From: Vallitaleaceae bacterium 9-2
GTDB lineage: Bacteria; Bacillota; Clostridia; Lachnospirales; Vallitaleaceae
Assembly: GCA_038396585.1 (NCBI GenBank)
Contig: CP121691.1
Span: 3,658,001 to 3,722,000 of the forward strand
Direction: 5' to 3'
Length of the DNA: 64,000 bases
Position numbers and translations under genes: made by a program. This document shows, one piece after another, positions 53,400 through 62,589 of the stretch. The stretch's first letter is position 1; each line of letters opens with the position of its first letter. The notes below the pieces were generated by a model, which did no database searches, had not been told where the DNA came from, and saw only the letters and a program-made list of their open reading frames with translations.

Positions 53400-54959
53400 T
53401 TAGTGTCTAAGTGTATCTACCTGTTCCATTGTATATTTTTCTCCAATAATACCTTGCATATCCACCTGTTCAAGAATAAGCTCTGACACATATTGAGCAA
53501 CAATCCCTTGTTTGGTTACAGGCTCAATAAAGCTCATCATTGCCGGAACCTCCTTTGTCGCCTCTTCGCTAAAGCCAACAAAGACATTTTTCATATGTAT
53601 CTTTTCAATCGGTTGTTCAGGAAGTCCTGCAAAAAAACCTGCCGCCACATGGCTGTTGTTACAATGAATATTTTCAAATAAGAACTGTCCTAGATAAGGC
53701 GTCTCTTGTGTCACCGGTAATTTTTCCTTTGACCAGACATATTCTGTCTTGCCGTCCGGATCACAAAAATAGAACATATTCATCACAAATGGTGTCAATA
53801 CTTGCTCCATTTGAATGTTTCGAAATATAATATTGTCGATACGTCCCTGCTCACCACGGCCACGACGCGTCTTTATGCGTAGCCCCCGATCGGTTTTTTC
53901 AAAGATGCATCGCTCCACACAAACATCCCAAACGCCTCCCGACATTTCTGAGCCAATCACGACTGCACCGTGTCCATGTTGCATATGGCAATTGCGAATC
54001 GTGATATCCTTAGATGGTGTCTTTCTTTTTTTTCCCATATATAACTTGCCGGCTTTAAGCGCAATACAATCATCTCCAACCGAAAAATGTACTCCAATAA
54101 TCTCAACATGATCACATGATTCTGGATCCAGACCATCCGTATTGGGTGAATCTTTTGGATTTTCAATGTGCATATCGACAAACTCAAGATGAGAACTAAA
54201 GTAAGGATGTACTGTCCATGAAGGTGAATTTTTTACTGTGATTCCATGTACCATAATGTGATTACACTGATTTAAAAACAGTGTTCGCGGCCGCCATGCA
54301 CCACGTCGGCGCTTTGGTTCTTGCCACCAATCGCTTTCACATCCATTTCCGTTAAGTGTTCCTCTTCCGATAATCGCTACATTCTCCACATTGATACCTG
54401 TAATCAAGCTGGCGAAGCTGTCAAGCGGATTTCCTTCCCATGTTCCGAGATAGTACTCATCTTTTTCATCACTGGTCATCGTATATCCCGGTAAAATCGG
54501 ATATAACAAGCGATCCGTATGCCCTAATAATACCGCATGTTCATCAAGCTCAAGCGTTATATCACTTTTTAGAAAAATCGGTGTACAGACGTAGTTCCCC
54601 TTAGGAATATAGACAGTCCCATGTTGAGGGCAGGCAGCAATCGCAGCTTGAATATATATAGAATCAAGCTGCTTACCATCCCCTTTAGCGCCAAAACTTT
54701 GTACATTTAATCGAACACTTTCCGCTTTGGTTGTCACTGAAAATTCAAGTACTTCCTGTGTTTTGGTTTGCTTTATGCAGATGTCATAAGAGGTACTTGG
54801 ACATAAATCAAACAGACTGATGACATTTTTATTTGTTTGCCTAATCACTAATGTGTTGTTTACATAGACTTCATAATCAAATGGTGCATAAACACATGAA
54901 GTATTTTCAAGTTCAATACTTATGCTACGACATGTTGCTTTGGTTTCTTTAAGTATCAT
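53400..54959 (-). CDS. Polygalacturonase-type GH28, probably exo-acting and intracellular
   Basis: 519 residues, no signal peptide. N-terminal 80 residues look like a fibronectin-III-type beta domain, then a right-handed beta-helix with all four GH28 signatures: NTDG (273-276), GDDC (Asp296-Asp297), GHG (329-331) and RIK (361-363). The catalytic acids are Asp275, Asp296 and Asp297. An N-terminal FnIII domain is typical of exo-polygalacturonases. Removes galacturonic acid from oligogalacturonides. GAAAGGG precedes the ATG. Confidence 0.92.
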   Translation of the reverse strand: MILKETKATCRSISIELENTSCVYAPFDYEVYVNNTLVIRQTNKNVISLFDLCPSTSYDICIKQTKTQEVLEFSVTTKAESVRLNVQSFGAKGDGKQLDSIYIQAAIAACPQHGTVYIPKGNYVCTPIFLKSDITLELDEHAVLLGHTDRLLYPILPGYTMTSDEKDEYYLGTWEGNPLDSFASLITGINVENVAIIGRGTLNGNGCESDWWQEPKRRRGAWRPRTLFLNQCNHIMVHGITVKNSPSWTVHPYFSSHLEFVDMHIENPKDSPNTDGLDPESCDHVEIIGVHFSVGDDCIALKAGKLYMGKKRKTPSKDITIRNCHMQHGHGAVVIGSEMSGGVWDVCVERCIFEKTDRGLRIKTRRGRGEQGRIDNIIFRNIQMEQVLTPFVMNMFYFCDPDGKTEYVWSKEKLPVTQETPYLGQFLFENIHCNNSHVAAGFFAGLPEQPIEKIHMKNVFVGFSEEATKEVPAMMSFIEPVTKQGIVAQYVSELILEQVDMQGIIGEKYTMEQVDTLRH

Positions 54960-55135
54960 ATTAACCCTTTCTTTACGTACATCTCAATTTGTTACTCATA
55001 CTTTCTCTGAAAAATAGTTTTTTATTCATTGTAACAAGTTTTCGTATGTATCTTCTATTCTTTTCTTGCTCTCCACCTCTATATATCTGTCAAATATTGC
55101 TCTATCATCATCTTTTTGCGTTGTAGACAACACCC

Positions 55136-55164
55136 TTGCCAAACCCGCTCCATTACTGTATAAT
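55136..55164 (+). promoter_or_regulatory. Promoter of the AraC regulator-hydrolase unit
   Basis: TTGCCA (55136-55141), 17-base spacer, TATAAT (55159-55164), 55 bases before the ATG at 55219. Confidence 0.7.
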
Positions 55165-55218
55165 CATGCTATATCGGCATACAATTCGATAAAATCCAAG
55201 GAAAGAACGGTCGTATCT

Positions 55219-57447
55219 ATGAAGTCAAAAAATGCAAAGTTTTTACGTAAGCTTGTTTTTTTATATAGCACAATTATTTTGACAATTTTAATCACCGGTG
55301 TTTATCTATATAACTTGAGCATCGAAAATGTCAGCAAGGAAATCAAAGCCCAAAACCATTTTATGCTTGAAAAAACTATCCACGATATGGATTCTTCATT
55401 ACGTCGAATGGAAATACTCGCCGGGCAAATGGTTGAAAATTCTAATATCGTATATTTAGCTAATCAAGGGAATAATCAGGCCCAAGATTTCTATTTGCGT
55501 GCCTATCATGCAATGGATGATTTGTCTGTCTATGGGCTAACCCAAGCCACTCTCCCAATTAATGATGCCTACATTTATTTAAGGGATCCTAATTTTTTCT
55601 TATCATCAAGCATTTTTCAAGAAAGCTATTTTTTCTATGTGCAAAAATATACACCGACCTACTATAACGATTTTATGCAGCTCGTCAATGACGGAGCCCT
55701 TAATTATCAGTTTATCGCGTTGGACGACTACAAACGTAGCGGAGCATCCGTATATTTGTATATGATGCCTCTAGAAAACTATACTCTAAAAAACATTCCT
55801 GCTTCTTTGTGCTTTGAAATTGACCACAACAAGTTATCCAACATATTCTCAGAGCTTCATACCTATGACGATGGTTTTGTCTTTGTAACTGACAGCAATA
55901 ATCGTCCTATTTTTACGTTAAGTCAACATGATGACAACGCAGTCTCTAAGGCGCTTGAAGCTGATTTACTTAAACTTCATGACGCACAGGGCATCTCAGA
56001 AGCGACCATCAACGAACACCAGATGTTAATTACCAACAGTCGTTCTACCTACAATGACTGGAATTATTTTTTAGTCCAACCCAAAGACGACGCTCTATAC
56101 TCTCTTAATCAATATCGCAATATTTTCTTTAGTATTTTAGGTCTTTCATTGCTCATTAGTGTGTTCCTTTTTCTTTTCTTATCCAGAACAAGTATGAAAC
56201 GGTTTACACAGTTAGGGACAGAATTAGAAAATACGTTAACACATCAAGAACACTTACAAGAACTTGTTGAAAATCAAAAACCACTGATCATGGATACCTA
56301 TCTGCACAAAATCATTGAAGGTAACATCTCACGTGCTGAAGAGCTTGCCTATGCTCAGGAATATTTGGACATCCCTAGCAACAACCAAAAATTTGCCATT
56401 TTGCACTTAGTCATCTACCTAAGTCAGTATGAACTGCAAGTCGATAATTCCATGGTAACCGGTCCCGATACACTCCATCACAAGGAAATCATCGAAGATG
56501 CCCTGTTAGACTACTTTGACGAGCCCCCATACATACTAAGTATCAACGAACGAGAGTACACGCTTTTATTAAGCTGTCCTTTAACGACATCTAAAGAAGA
56601 GTCCACAAGCTATATCAAACAGCAGTTTCTTGCCTTGCACGATGACCTTATCAAAAATTATTCCATTTGGACCTTTGCAGGCCTTGGGGACTGGAATGAA
56701 GGGCTGATGCCGACTTGGAAATCCTTCCAACAAGCCAAGCAAGCCATTAGCTACACAACCAAGAAAAGCCCTATGAAAATATATCAATCAATTACTGAAA
56801 AGTCTCCCGGATTTTATTATCCTATAGAATTAACACGCCAACTCACCAATTTTGTCACGACAGGAAATACCAGTCAAATTCTAGAAATTTTTGAAGTGAT
56901 TCGTCATGAAAATATGGAAGTTCGTTCACTCCCGATACATATGATTCAATATCTTCTTACCGATATTCGTAACACTTTATTCAAAATCCGCTTTGATATC
57001 AAAGGGAATGAAGAACATGCCGACGCTTTACAAGCTATTGATTCCTTGTTCGACCAGCATATGTCGTTAAAACTTTGTGAAGACATTGCACTTCACCTTG
57101 GAACACTTTTTGAAAAGAAAACAAGCAACAACGATCTCATCAAAACCATTCAAGAATATATTGATGCAAACTTTGAAGACCCATCCCTTTGCTTAAGTAA
57201 AATCGCTGACGAATTTCCTATTTCCGAGAGTTACTTTTCTTATCTGTTCAAAGAAGAAATGGGCATCAATTTTTCAAACTACCTAGAACGAAAACGTATG
57301 GAACGCGCCACCTTGTTATTAAAAGACACCTCGTTAACCATTCAAGAAATCTATCAGCAAGTTGGCTACAACAGCCCCCATACCTTCCGACGTGTATTTA
57401 AAAAGATCTATGGTATGTCACCAAATCAAGCTCGAAAGGAACTTTAG
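55219..57447 (+). CDS. Membrane-bound AraC-family regulator with extracytoplasmic sensor
   Basis: About 742 residues. Membrane segment at about 11-31, an extracytoplasmic sensor to about 300, a second membrane segment (about 303-322), a long linker, and a C-terminal AraC domain (IDANFEDPSLCLSKIADEFPISESYFSYLFKEEMG; QQVGYNSPHTFRRVFKKIYGMSPNQAR). The open frame extends upstream to 55066, but a promoter lies within that part and the N-terminus would be unlike the family, so the ATG at 55219 is used. Ribosome site weak. It is followed at once by the hydrolase gene and faces the GH28 operon. Confidence 0.88.
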   Translation: MKSKNAKFLRKLVFLYSTIILTILITGVYLYNLSIENVSKEIKAQNHFMLEKTIHDMDSSLRRMEILAGQMVENSNIVYLANQGNNQAQDFYLRAYHAMDDLSVYGLTQATLPINDAYIYLRDPNFFLSSSIFQESYFFYVQKYTPTYYNDFMQLVNDGALNYQFIALDDYKRSGASVYLYMMPLENYTLKNIPASLCFEIDHNKLSNIFSELHTYDDGFVFVTDSNNRPIFTLSQHDDNAVSKALEADLLKLHDAQGISEATINEHQMLITNSRSTYNDWNYFLVQPKDDALYSLNQYRNIFFSILGLSLLISVFLFLFLSRTSMKRFTQLGTELENTLTHQEHLQELVENQKPLIMDTYLHKIIEGNISRAEELAYAQEYLDIPSNNQKFAILHLVIYLSQYELQVDNSMVTGPDTLHHKEIIEDALLDYFDEPPYILSINEREYTLLLSCPLTTSKEESTSYIKQQFLALHDDLIKNYSIWTFAGLGDWNEGLMPTWKSFQQAKQAISYTTKKSPMKIYQSITEKSPGFYYPIELTRQLTNFVTTGNTSQILEIFEVIRHENMEVRSLPIHMIQYLLTDIRNTLFKIRFDIKGNEEHADALQAIDSLFDQHMSLKLCEDIALHLGTLFEKKTSNNDLIKTIQEYIDANFEDPSLCLSKIADEFPISESYFSYLFKEEMGINFSNYLERKRMERATLLLKDTSLTIQEIYQQVGYNSPHTFRRVFKKIYGMSPNQARKEL

Positions 57448-57449
57448 TC

Positions 57450-58847
57450 ATGACATTTTGCTCTCAATCCCCTGAATCTGTTGGCATCGCATCCAAGGAT
57501 GTTTTAACGCTCTTAACAACACTGGAAGATGCCAAGATTCCCATGCATAGTTTATTGATTTATCGCCACGGTGCCCTCGTCACTGAAGGTTACTATGCAC
57601 CCTATAAAAAAGAAACGCTCCATCGCCTGTTTTCTGTAACAAAATCCTTAGTTTGTGTTGCTATTGGTGAACTCATATCCCGTGGACACCTTTGCCTTTC
57701 TGACCCTATCTGTGATTATTTTTCAGATTATGTAACCAAAGATACGCATCCCTATATTAAATCGATGACAATTGAGCACCTTCTCAAAATGGAAACATGT
57801 CACCGTGCAACTACTTATAAGCATGATGCAAGTCTCAATTGGGTCCAGAGCTTCTTTACAACACCACCTAGCCATCGCCCCGGCAGTCATTTTAATTATG
57901 ACACGTCCTCAAGCCATACATTAGGGGCCCTTGTTAAGCGTATCAGCGGTAAAAATGTTCTCGATTATCTTCGAGAGACTTTTTTGCATGGCACCGATTT
58001 TAGTCCTGACGCTTATATTCTAAACGATCCTTTTGGCGAGGCTATGGGCGGCTCCGGATTAATGGCCCGTCCTATAGACCTTTTGATTTTTGCACAAAAA
58101 GTTATGATGGAACGTACAGATAATCCCTACCTGCGTGATGCAACATCCAATCTTACCTCAACGCTCTACCAGACGAACTCTATTGAAGAGCAACAAGGAT
58201 ATGGCTATCAGTTTTGGCAACTTCGCCATGAAGGATACGCCTGCTTTGGAATGGGTGGTCAATATGCTTTATGCTATCCTAAACATGATCTTATTGTTGT
58301 AACTACAGCGGATACCCAAGGGCTTAAAGAAGGCAATGCCACTATTATCAAGGCTGTTTATGACCATATTGTACGTCCATTAAGTCAGGCACCGCTCCCA
58401 AAAAACCTCTCGACTTATCAACAATTGTGTCAGCGATTAAACCACTTATCCATAGATCACCCTGTTGAAAACTGTACTCAAGCATTCCACAACCGCTACG
58501 CACTCGCCACGAATACCTCTGGTTTTCACCATGTCACACTTGATATTGATCCAGTCAAAAACCAAGGTATATTAAGCTTTGAACAAGATCAAGAGGTTTT
58601 TGATATTCCTTTTGGATTTGACCATGGCATCGTATCGACTATAGCAAGATATCATCAGCGGGTATTTTCCTATGGACACAACTTATGCACAAATCAATTA
58701 CATATCAAAACACATCTTATTGATGCGTGTATAGGTTCCATCGATTTCCATCTGACTTTTCATAAAGACAAACGCCTCTCCATCTTTATAAAAAAGATTG
58801 AAGAGACGCTCTTTCATGAATTCAACGGCTATTTTGAGAGCATATAG
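57450..58847 (+). CDS. Beta-lactamase-fold serine hydrolase (class C/EstB type)
   Basis: 465 residues. The SxxK motif is S62-V-T-K65 and the second motif Y150-D-T replaces the common YxN. GMGGQYALCYP takes the place of the third motif. No signal peptide, so a cytoplasmic esterase or amidase acting on an imported substrate is more likely than a cell-wall enzyme; deacetylation of plant oligosaccharides is possible. It starts two bases after the AraC stop, and ends one base from the opposing ABC gene. Confidence 0.8.
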   Translation: MTFCSQSPESVGIASKDVLTLLTTLEDAKIPMHSLLIYRHGALVTEGYYAPYKKETLHRLFSVTKSLVCVAIGELISRGHLCLSDPICDYFSDYVTKDTHPYIKSMTIEHLLKMETCHRATTYKHDASLNWVQSFFTTPPSHRPGSHFNYDTSSSHTLGALVKRISGKNVLDYLRETFLHGTDFSPDAYILNDPFGEAMGGSGLMARPIDLLIFAQKVMMERTDNPYLRDATSNLTSTLYQTNSIEEQQGYGYQFWQLRHEGYACFGMGGQYALCYPKHDLIVVTTADTQGLKEGNATIIKAVYDHIVRPLSQAPLPKNLSTYQQLCQRLNHLSIDHPVENCTQAFHNRYALATNTSGFHHVTLDIDPVKNQGILSFEQDQEVFDIPFGFDHGIVSTIARYHQRVFSYGHNLCTNQLHIKTHLIDACIGSIDFHLTFHKDKRLSIFIKKIEETLFHEFNGYFESI

Positions 58848-58848
58848 T

Positions 58849-60624
58849 TTAACTTTGCATGCTTTTCATATGATAAAAAGCGCCTTTTTTTGCCATCAAT
58901 TCCTCGTAAGAACCTATCTCTACAATATGTCCATGATCCAAAACACAAATCTTATCTGCTCCGCGAATTGTTGACAGCCGATGGGCGACCATAAATGTGG
59001 TTCGCCCTTTTATTAATTGGTCCATCGCTTCCACAATCAAGGATTCGGATACACTGTCAAGTGCCGACGTCGCTTCATCAAACAAGATAACCTGTGGATT
59101 ACGAATCAGCGCTCTTGCAATGGCAATACGTTGGCGCTGTCCACCAGACAGCTTATTACCATGCTCTCCGACTTTGGTATCCAATCCTTCCGGCAATTCA
59201 CGAACCAGGCTTTCTAGATTTGCTGCACGAATTGCCCACTGAACCTTTTCATCACTTACAGATTGCATCCCATAGGTGATATTGTCGCGAATACTTCCAG
59301 AAAATAGAATCGTCTGCTGAGGCACGACGGCAATATGTTTTCTGTAGGTTCTTAAATTAATGGCATCAATGGGTGTCCCGTCAACCATAAGTTGTCCCTG
59401 TGTTGGGAGTTCAAAACCGATTAACAAGTTTAGGATGGTCGATTTTCCTGCCCCTGATTCTCCTACAAAAGCGACTGTCTCCCCAGCTTTGATATCTAAG
59501 TTAATCCCGTGAAGCACATGCTCTTGTGATGCTTGGTACTTAAAGTGGACATCATTAAATGTAAAGTCTCCGTTGACCCCTTCTACAATCAGTTTACCTG
59601 AATTATCTTCCGTGTCATCATCATTAAGTACTTCTTCAATACTGCTGATTGACTCTAAGCCTTTTGCCATCGTTGGCAACAACATAATCAATGAGGATAC
59701 TTGTGCTACAATGGTCGTAAAATAGCTTTGATACAGAACGATATCTCCTCCGGGTATCCGCCCTTTTAACACCATGAATCCGGTAAAAATCAACGCACCG
59801 ATTTGAAAAATCTGAAAAATCGCCCAACTAACCGATCCAAAATTCGCTTGAATGATATCGAGTCGATAGCCTTCTTCGGAGACTTTTTCAACGATTTCTT
59901 TCATACGGCGCATCTCAAGCTTTTCCAATCCATGTGCCTTGGTCACAGGAATCATGGCTTGCATGTCCATCACTCTAGCTGATGTTGTCTCTACCTCTTT
60001 TCTAAAGAGGTGATTTTGTTGACGTATCCTTTTTCTAAAAAAGACGATGGTTAAAGATGCAACCGGTATCGTTAATAAAAAGAACAAAAAAACAACACGA
60101 TTTTTTAGAGCAGTAATCACAAGTGCAATAGAAATATTAATCGTAATATTTAAAAGTGTGACAAAAATTTGCGATGACAGCATTTGCACCGCCTCAACAT
60201 CACGTATAACCTTGGATTGAATTCTTCCCGATTGAACATTCTTATGAAACCGTATGGATAATTGTTGTAATTTGTTAATAAGCGCACTTCGAAGTCCACC
60301 TTCTACTGTCCGAACTGCGGTAGAACTAAAATGAATATGTAAATAATTCATCGGAATATTTAGGAGAACCAAAACCGAAATCACCAATGCATTTAGAAAA
60401 ATTGTCTGTTCCGGCTTTTCGGATGTATACATGACTGCATTGACAATATTAGCAATGACAATGGGCATTACCCATGCCGGGCTATGTTTAATCATATAAA
60501 ACAGTCCCGAAAGTGCAAATCGATAATAATTCCCTTTAAACATACCAACAAGTATACGACTCGGCTTATGCCGATGTTGTCTAAAACTTTCTAGAATAAT
60601 ATCTTCCGTACGTTTTTTGCGCAT
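58849..60624 (-). CDS. ABC exporter with fused membrane and ATPase domains (MsbA/LmrA-like half-transporter)
   Basis: 591 residues. Six membrane segments in the first 320 residues, then an ATPase with Walker A GESGAGKST (about 390), signature LSGGQRQRIA (about 492), Walker B VILFDEATSALDS and the switch His in VAHRLST. Acts as a homodimer or with an unseen partner; the substrate is unknown. It follows the ankyrin-GH43 gene by 33 bases on the same strand, an unusual neighbour for an exporter. Confidence 0.9.
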   Translation of the reverse strand: MRKKRTEDIILESFRQHRHKPSRILVGMFKGNYYRFALSGLFYMIKHSPAWVMPIVIANIVNAVMYTSEKPEQTIFLNALVISVLVLLNIPMNYLHIHFSSTAVRTVEGGLRSALINKLQQLSIRFHKNVQSGRIQSKVIRDVEAVQMLSSQIFVTLLNITINISIALVITALKNRVVFLFFLLTIPVASLTIVFFRKRIRQQNHLFRKEVETTSARVMDMQAMIPVTKAHGLEKLEMRRMKEIVEKVSEEGYRLDIIQANFGSVSWAIFQIFQIGALIFTGFMVLKGRIPGGDIVLYQSYFTTIVAQVSSLIMLLPTMAKGLESISSIEEVLNDDDTEDNSGKLIVEGVNGDFTFNDVHFKYQASQEHVLHGINLDIKAGETVAFVGESGAGKSTILNLLIGFELPTQGQLMVDGTPIDAINLRTYRKHIAVVPQQTILFSGSIRDNITYGMQSVSDEKVQWAIRAANLESLVRELPEGLDTKVGEHGNKLSGGQRQRIAIARALIRNPQVILFDEATSALDSVSESLIVEAMDQLIKGRTTFMVAHRLSTIRGADKICVLDHGHIVEIGSYEELMAKKGAFYHMKSMQS

Positions 60625-60657
60625 TTTATTTTCCTTACCCCTTATTTTCTGTCACTG

Positions 60658-62589
60658 TCATAAATAGGTTTGAGTATCAAGACCATAGTGGAATTTTTCA
60701 AAAGGAACTAAAAGCTCTGTCTTTCCTCCATAAGCATATACTCCCACCATCGCTCCTGTGAAGCGTTTTCCTTGCTTAATACCTTCATCACTTAAATAAT
60801 AGACGTTGTCAAGTCCTGTTAATAATTGAAGTTTTCCATCATCCAATTGATAATAAAAGAAACGTTTTAATCCTTTTGTGACCACTTTAAGCTTTATGCG
60901 TTTTACCGTATCTGCTACATTTACCTGTTCTAATGCAACGGTCTGCTGATGCCCCACATGTTCAACTACCGATAGCTGATTTCCCATAATACGGTCATGA
61001 AACAAACCAAATTTGAGCCATGTGTTTTCATCATAATAGCATATTAGTCCGGCATTCTGCTTTTGCCGTAACTTGGTATTTTCCATAACAACGGATGCAC
61101 AAAAGTCAAATTCTGTCTGACGGCGCAATAGGATATTTTTAGCTTCTTTCATATGAAGCTCATCCTGGCTTCCCTTAAGAACGATTTGTCGACCATTGAT
61201 GAACACTCCATCCACCTCAGGCGGTCTTGGGAAAACCCAGTCTTTGCTTAGTTTATGGTCATCATCAATAAAATCGGTATTGACTGTTTCTATCCTTTGT
61301 TGCGTTATTGCCCCGCGAATAGATGGCTTAATTTGCAATGTGCTCGGTCCCTGAAGCTGATTTACAATTGGCCATCCATCAGGTGTCCAAGAGATAGGAT
61401 CAAGGGCAGTTTCACGGCCTAACATTGTATATCCTTCTAAAGAACGGCCACATAAATACACCATGTACCATTCTCCTGCTTGTGTTTGAACCGGTTTACC
61501 ATGACCACAGCGTTGAATCGGCGCATCTTCCAGCCACTGACGCATAATTGGATTATAAGGACATGGTATAAAGTTGTCATCCAAGCTTTTGGCACGAGAC
61601 ACGGTAATTCTATGTCCGGGTCCTGTCCCGCCTTCGGCAAGGAACAAATAATAATATCCATCACGCTTAATTAAATGTGGTCCTTCCGGCGCACGTTTTT
61701 GATCTCCATAATAGAGTAATCTAGCCTCAGATATTTTCTTCGTTGCATCTGCACTCAATTCAAAAATACGCGCTCCCCGATTTAAAAGCATATATCGACG
61801 CCCATCATCATCATTAAAAATCGATGGATCAATACCATCTTCGTCAATAAAGACAGGCTTATCATACGGTCCTTGAGGTTGGGCAGATGACGTCACCATC
61901 TGCTTTCGATAAACCGTTCCAGTATCATTTAATCGATAGGTTGCTGTAATATAAAATCGTCCCTTATAATAAGATATATCCGGCGCCCAATAACCACGCC
62001 CACCTTCTAAATCATCTAATTCAGCCCACTGTGGATTTGTAATCGCATATCCGATGACATTCCAATGAACCAAATCTTTTGAGTGGGATATAGGGATACA
62101 GGGAAAGTAAATAAAACTTGAATTTACCATATAATAATCATCGTCGACACGAACAATTGAAGGATCCGGATACATTCCACGACGTATAGGATTGCGATAC
62201 ATCTGATCAATAGATGCACCGCAAATCTTCTCATAATAAGCTTCTATCTCCGTCAGTCCCTTTGCTCTAGCAATATCAAAAGGCGTTATCAACTCTTGAT
62301 CTCCTTCAACCGGAGACATACCTACCTTCTCAACAAGATAGCGAACCACCTCAAGATTGCCTGACATGGTTCCATAGTGAAGAATCGAACGGTATTTGGC
62401 ATCTTTTGTATTCATGCTTGCGCGGGAATATTCTACGATATACTTCACCATCTCCAGATTCCCCGTCTTTGCCGCAACAAATGGCAATGGAATATTGTCT
62501 GTTGTATATTTTTCGATGAGTTCCGGTGCTTGTTCAAGAATAGACTTTAGTTTGTCTATTTCTTCATTGATAATAACTTGTTCAATCAT
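60658..62589 (-). CDS. Ankyrin-repeat domain fused to a GH43 glycoside hydrolase
   Basis: 643 residues, no signal peptide. Residues about 35-125 form about three ankyrin repeats (PFVAAKTGNLEMVKYIVEY; SILHYGTMSGNLEVVRYLVEKVG; TPFDIARAKGLTEIEAYYEKI). A GH43 five-bladed propeller follows from about 133: base Asp142 in YPDPS, Asp254 in GIDPSIF and acid Glu302 in PEGPH. From about 440 a beta-sandwich resembles the C-terminal domain of GH43 beta-xylosidases. Likely an intracellular beta-xylosidase or arabinofuranosidase. Ankyrin repeats usually mediate protein contacts and are rare on bacterial glycosidases. It overlaps the upstream GH43 gene by 8 bases. Confidence 0.85.
   Translation of the reverse strand: MIEQVIINEEIDKLKSILEQAPELIEKYTTDNIPLPFVAAKTGNLEMVKYIVEYSRASMNTKDAKYRSILHYGTMSGNLEVVRYLVEKVGMSPVEGDQELITPFDIARAKGLTEIEAYYEKICGASIDQMYRNPIRRGMYPDPSIVRVDDDYYMVNSSFIYFPCIPISHSKDLVHWNVIGYAITNPQWAELDDLEGGRGYWAPDISYYKGRFYITATYRLNDTGTVYRKQMVTSSAQPQGPYDKPVFIDEDGIDPSIFNDDDGRRYMLLNRGARIFELSADATKKISEARLLYYGDQKRAPEGPHLIKRDGYYYLFLAEGGTGPGHRITVSRAKSLDDNFIPCPYNPIMRQWLEDAPIQRCGHGKPVQTQAGEWYMVYLCGRSLEGYTMLGRETALDPISWTPDGWPIVNQLQGPSTLQIKPSIRGAITQQRIETVNTDFIDDDHKLSKDWVFPRPPEVDGVFINGRQIVLKGSQDELHMKEAKNILLRRQTEFDFCASVVMENTKLRQKQNAGLICYYDENTWLKFGLFHDRIMGNQLSVVEHVGHQQTVALEQVNVADTVKRIKLKVVTKGLKRFFYYQLDDGKLQLLTGLDNVYYLSDEGIKQGKRFTGAMVGVYAYGGKTELLVPFEKFHYGLDTQTYL

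Noticed and set aside
53957-54187. Antisense frames within GH28
   Set aside because: No ribosome sites, and they run through the conserved catalytic region of the real gene.
55066-55218. 51-residue N-terminal extension of the AraC regulator
   Set aside because: It contains the -35/-10 promoter and would place a non-family segment before the first membrane helix.
59017-59279. Plus-strand open frames opposite the ABC exporter
   Set aside because: Shadow frames of the Walker and signature region of the real gene.
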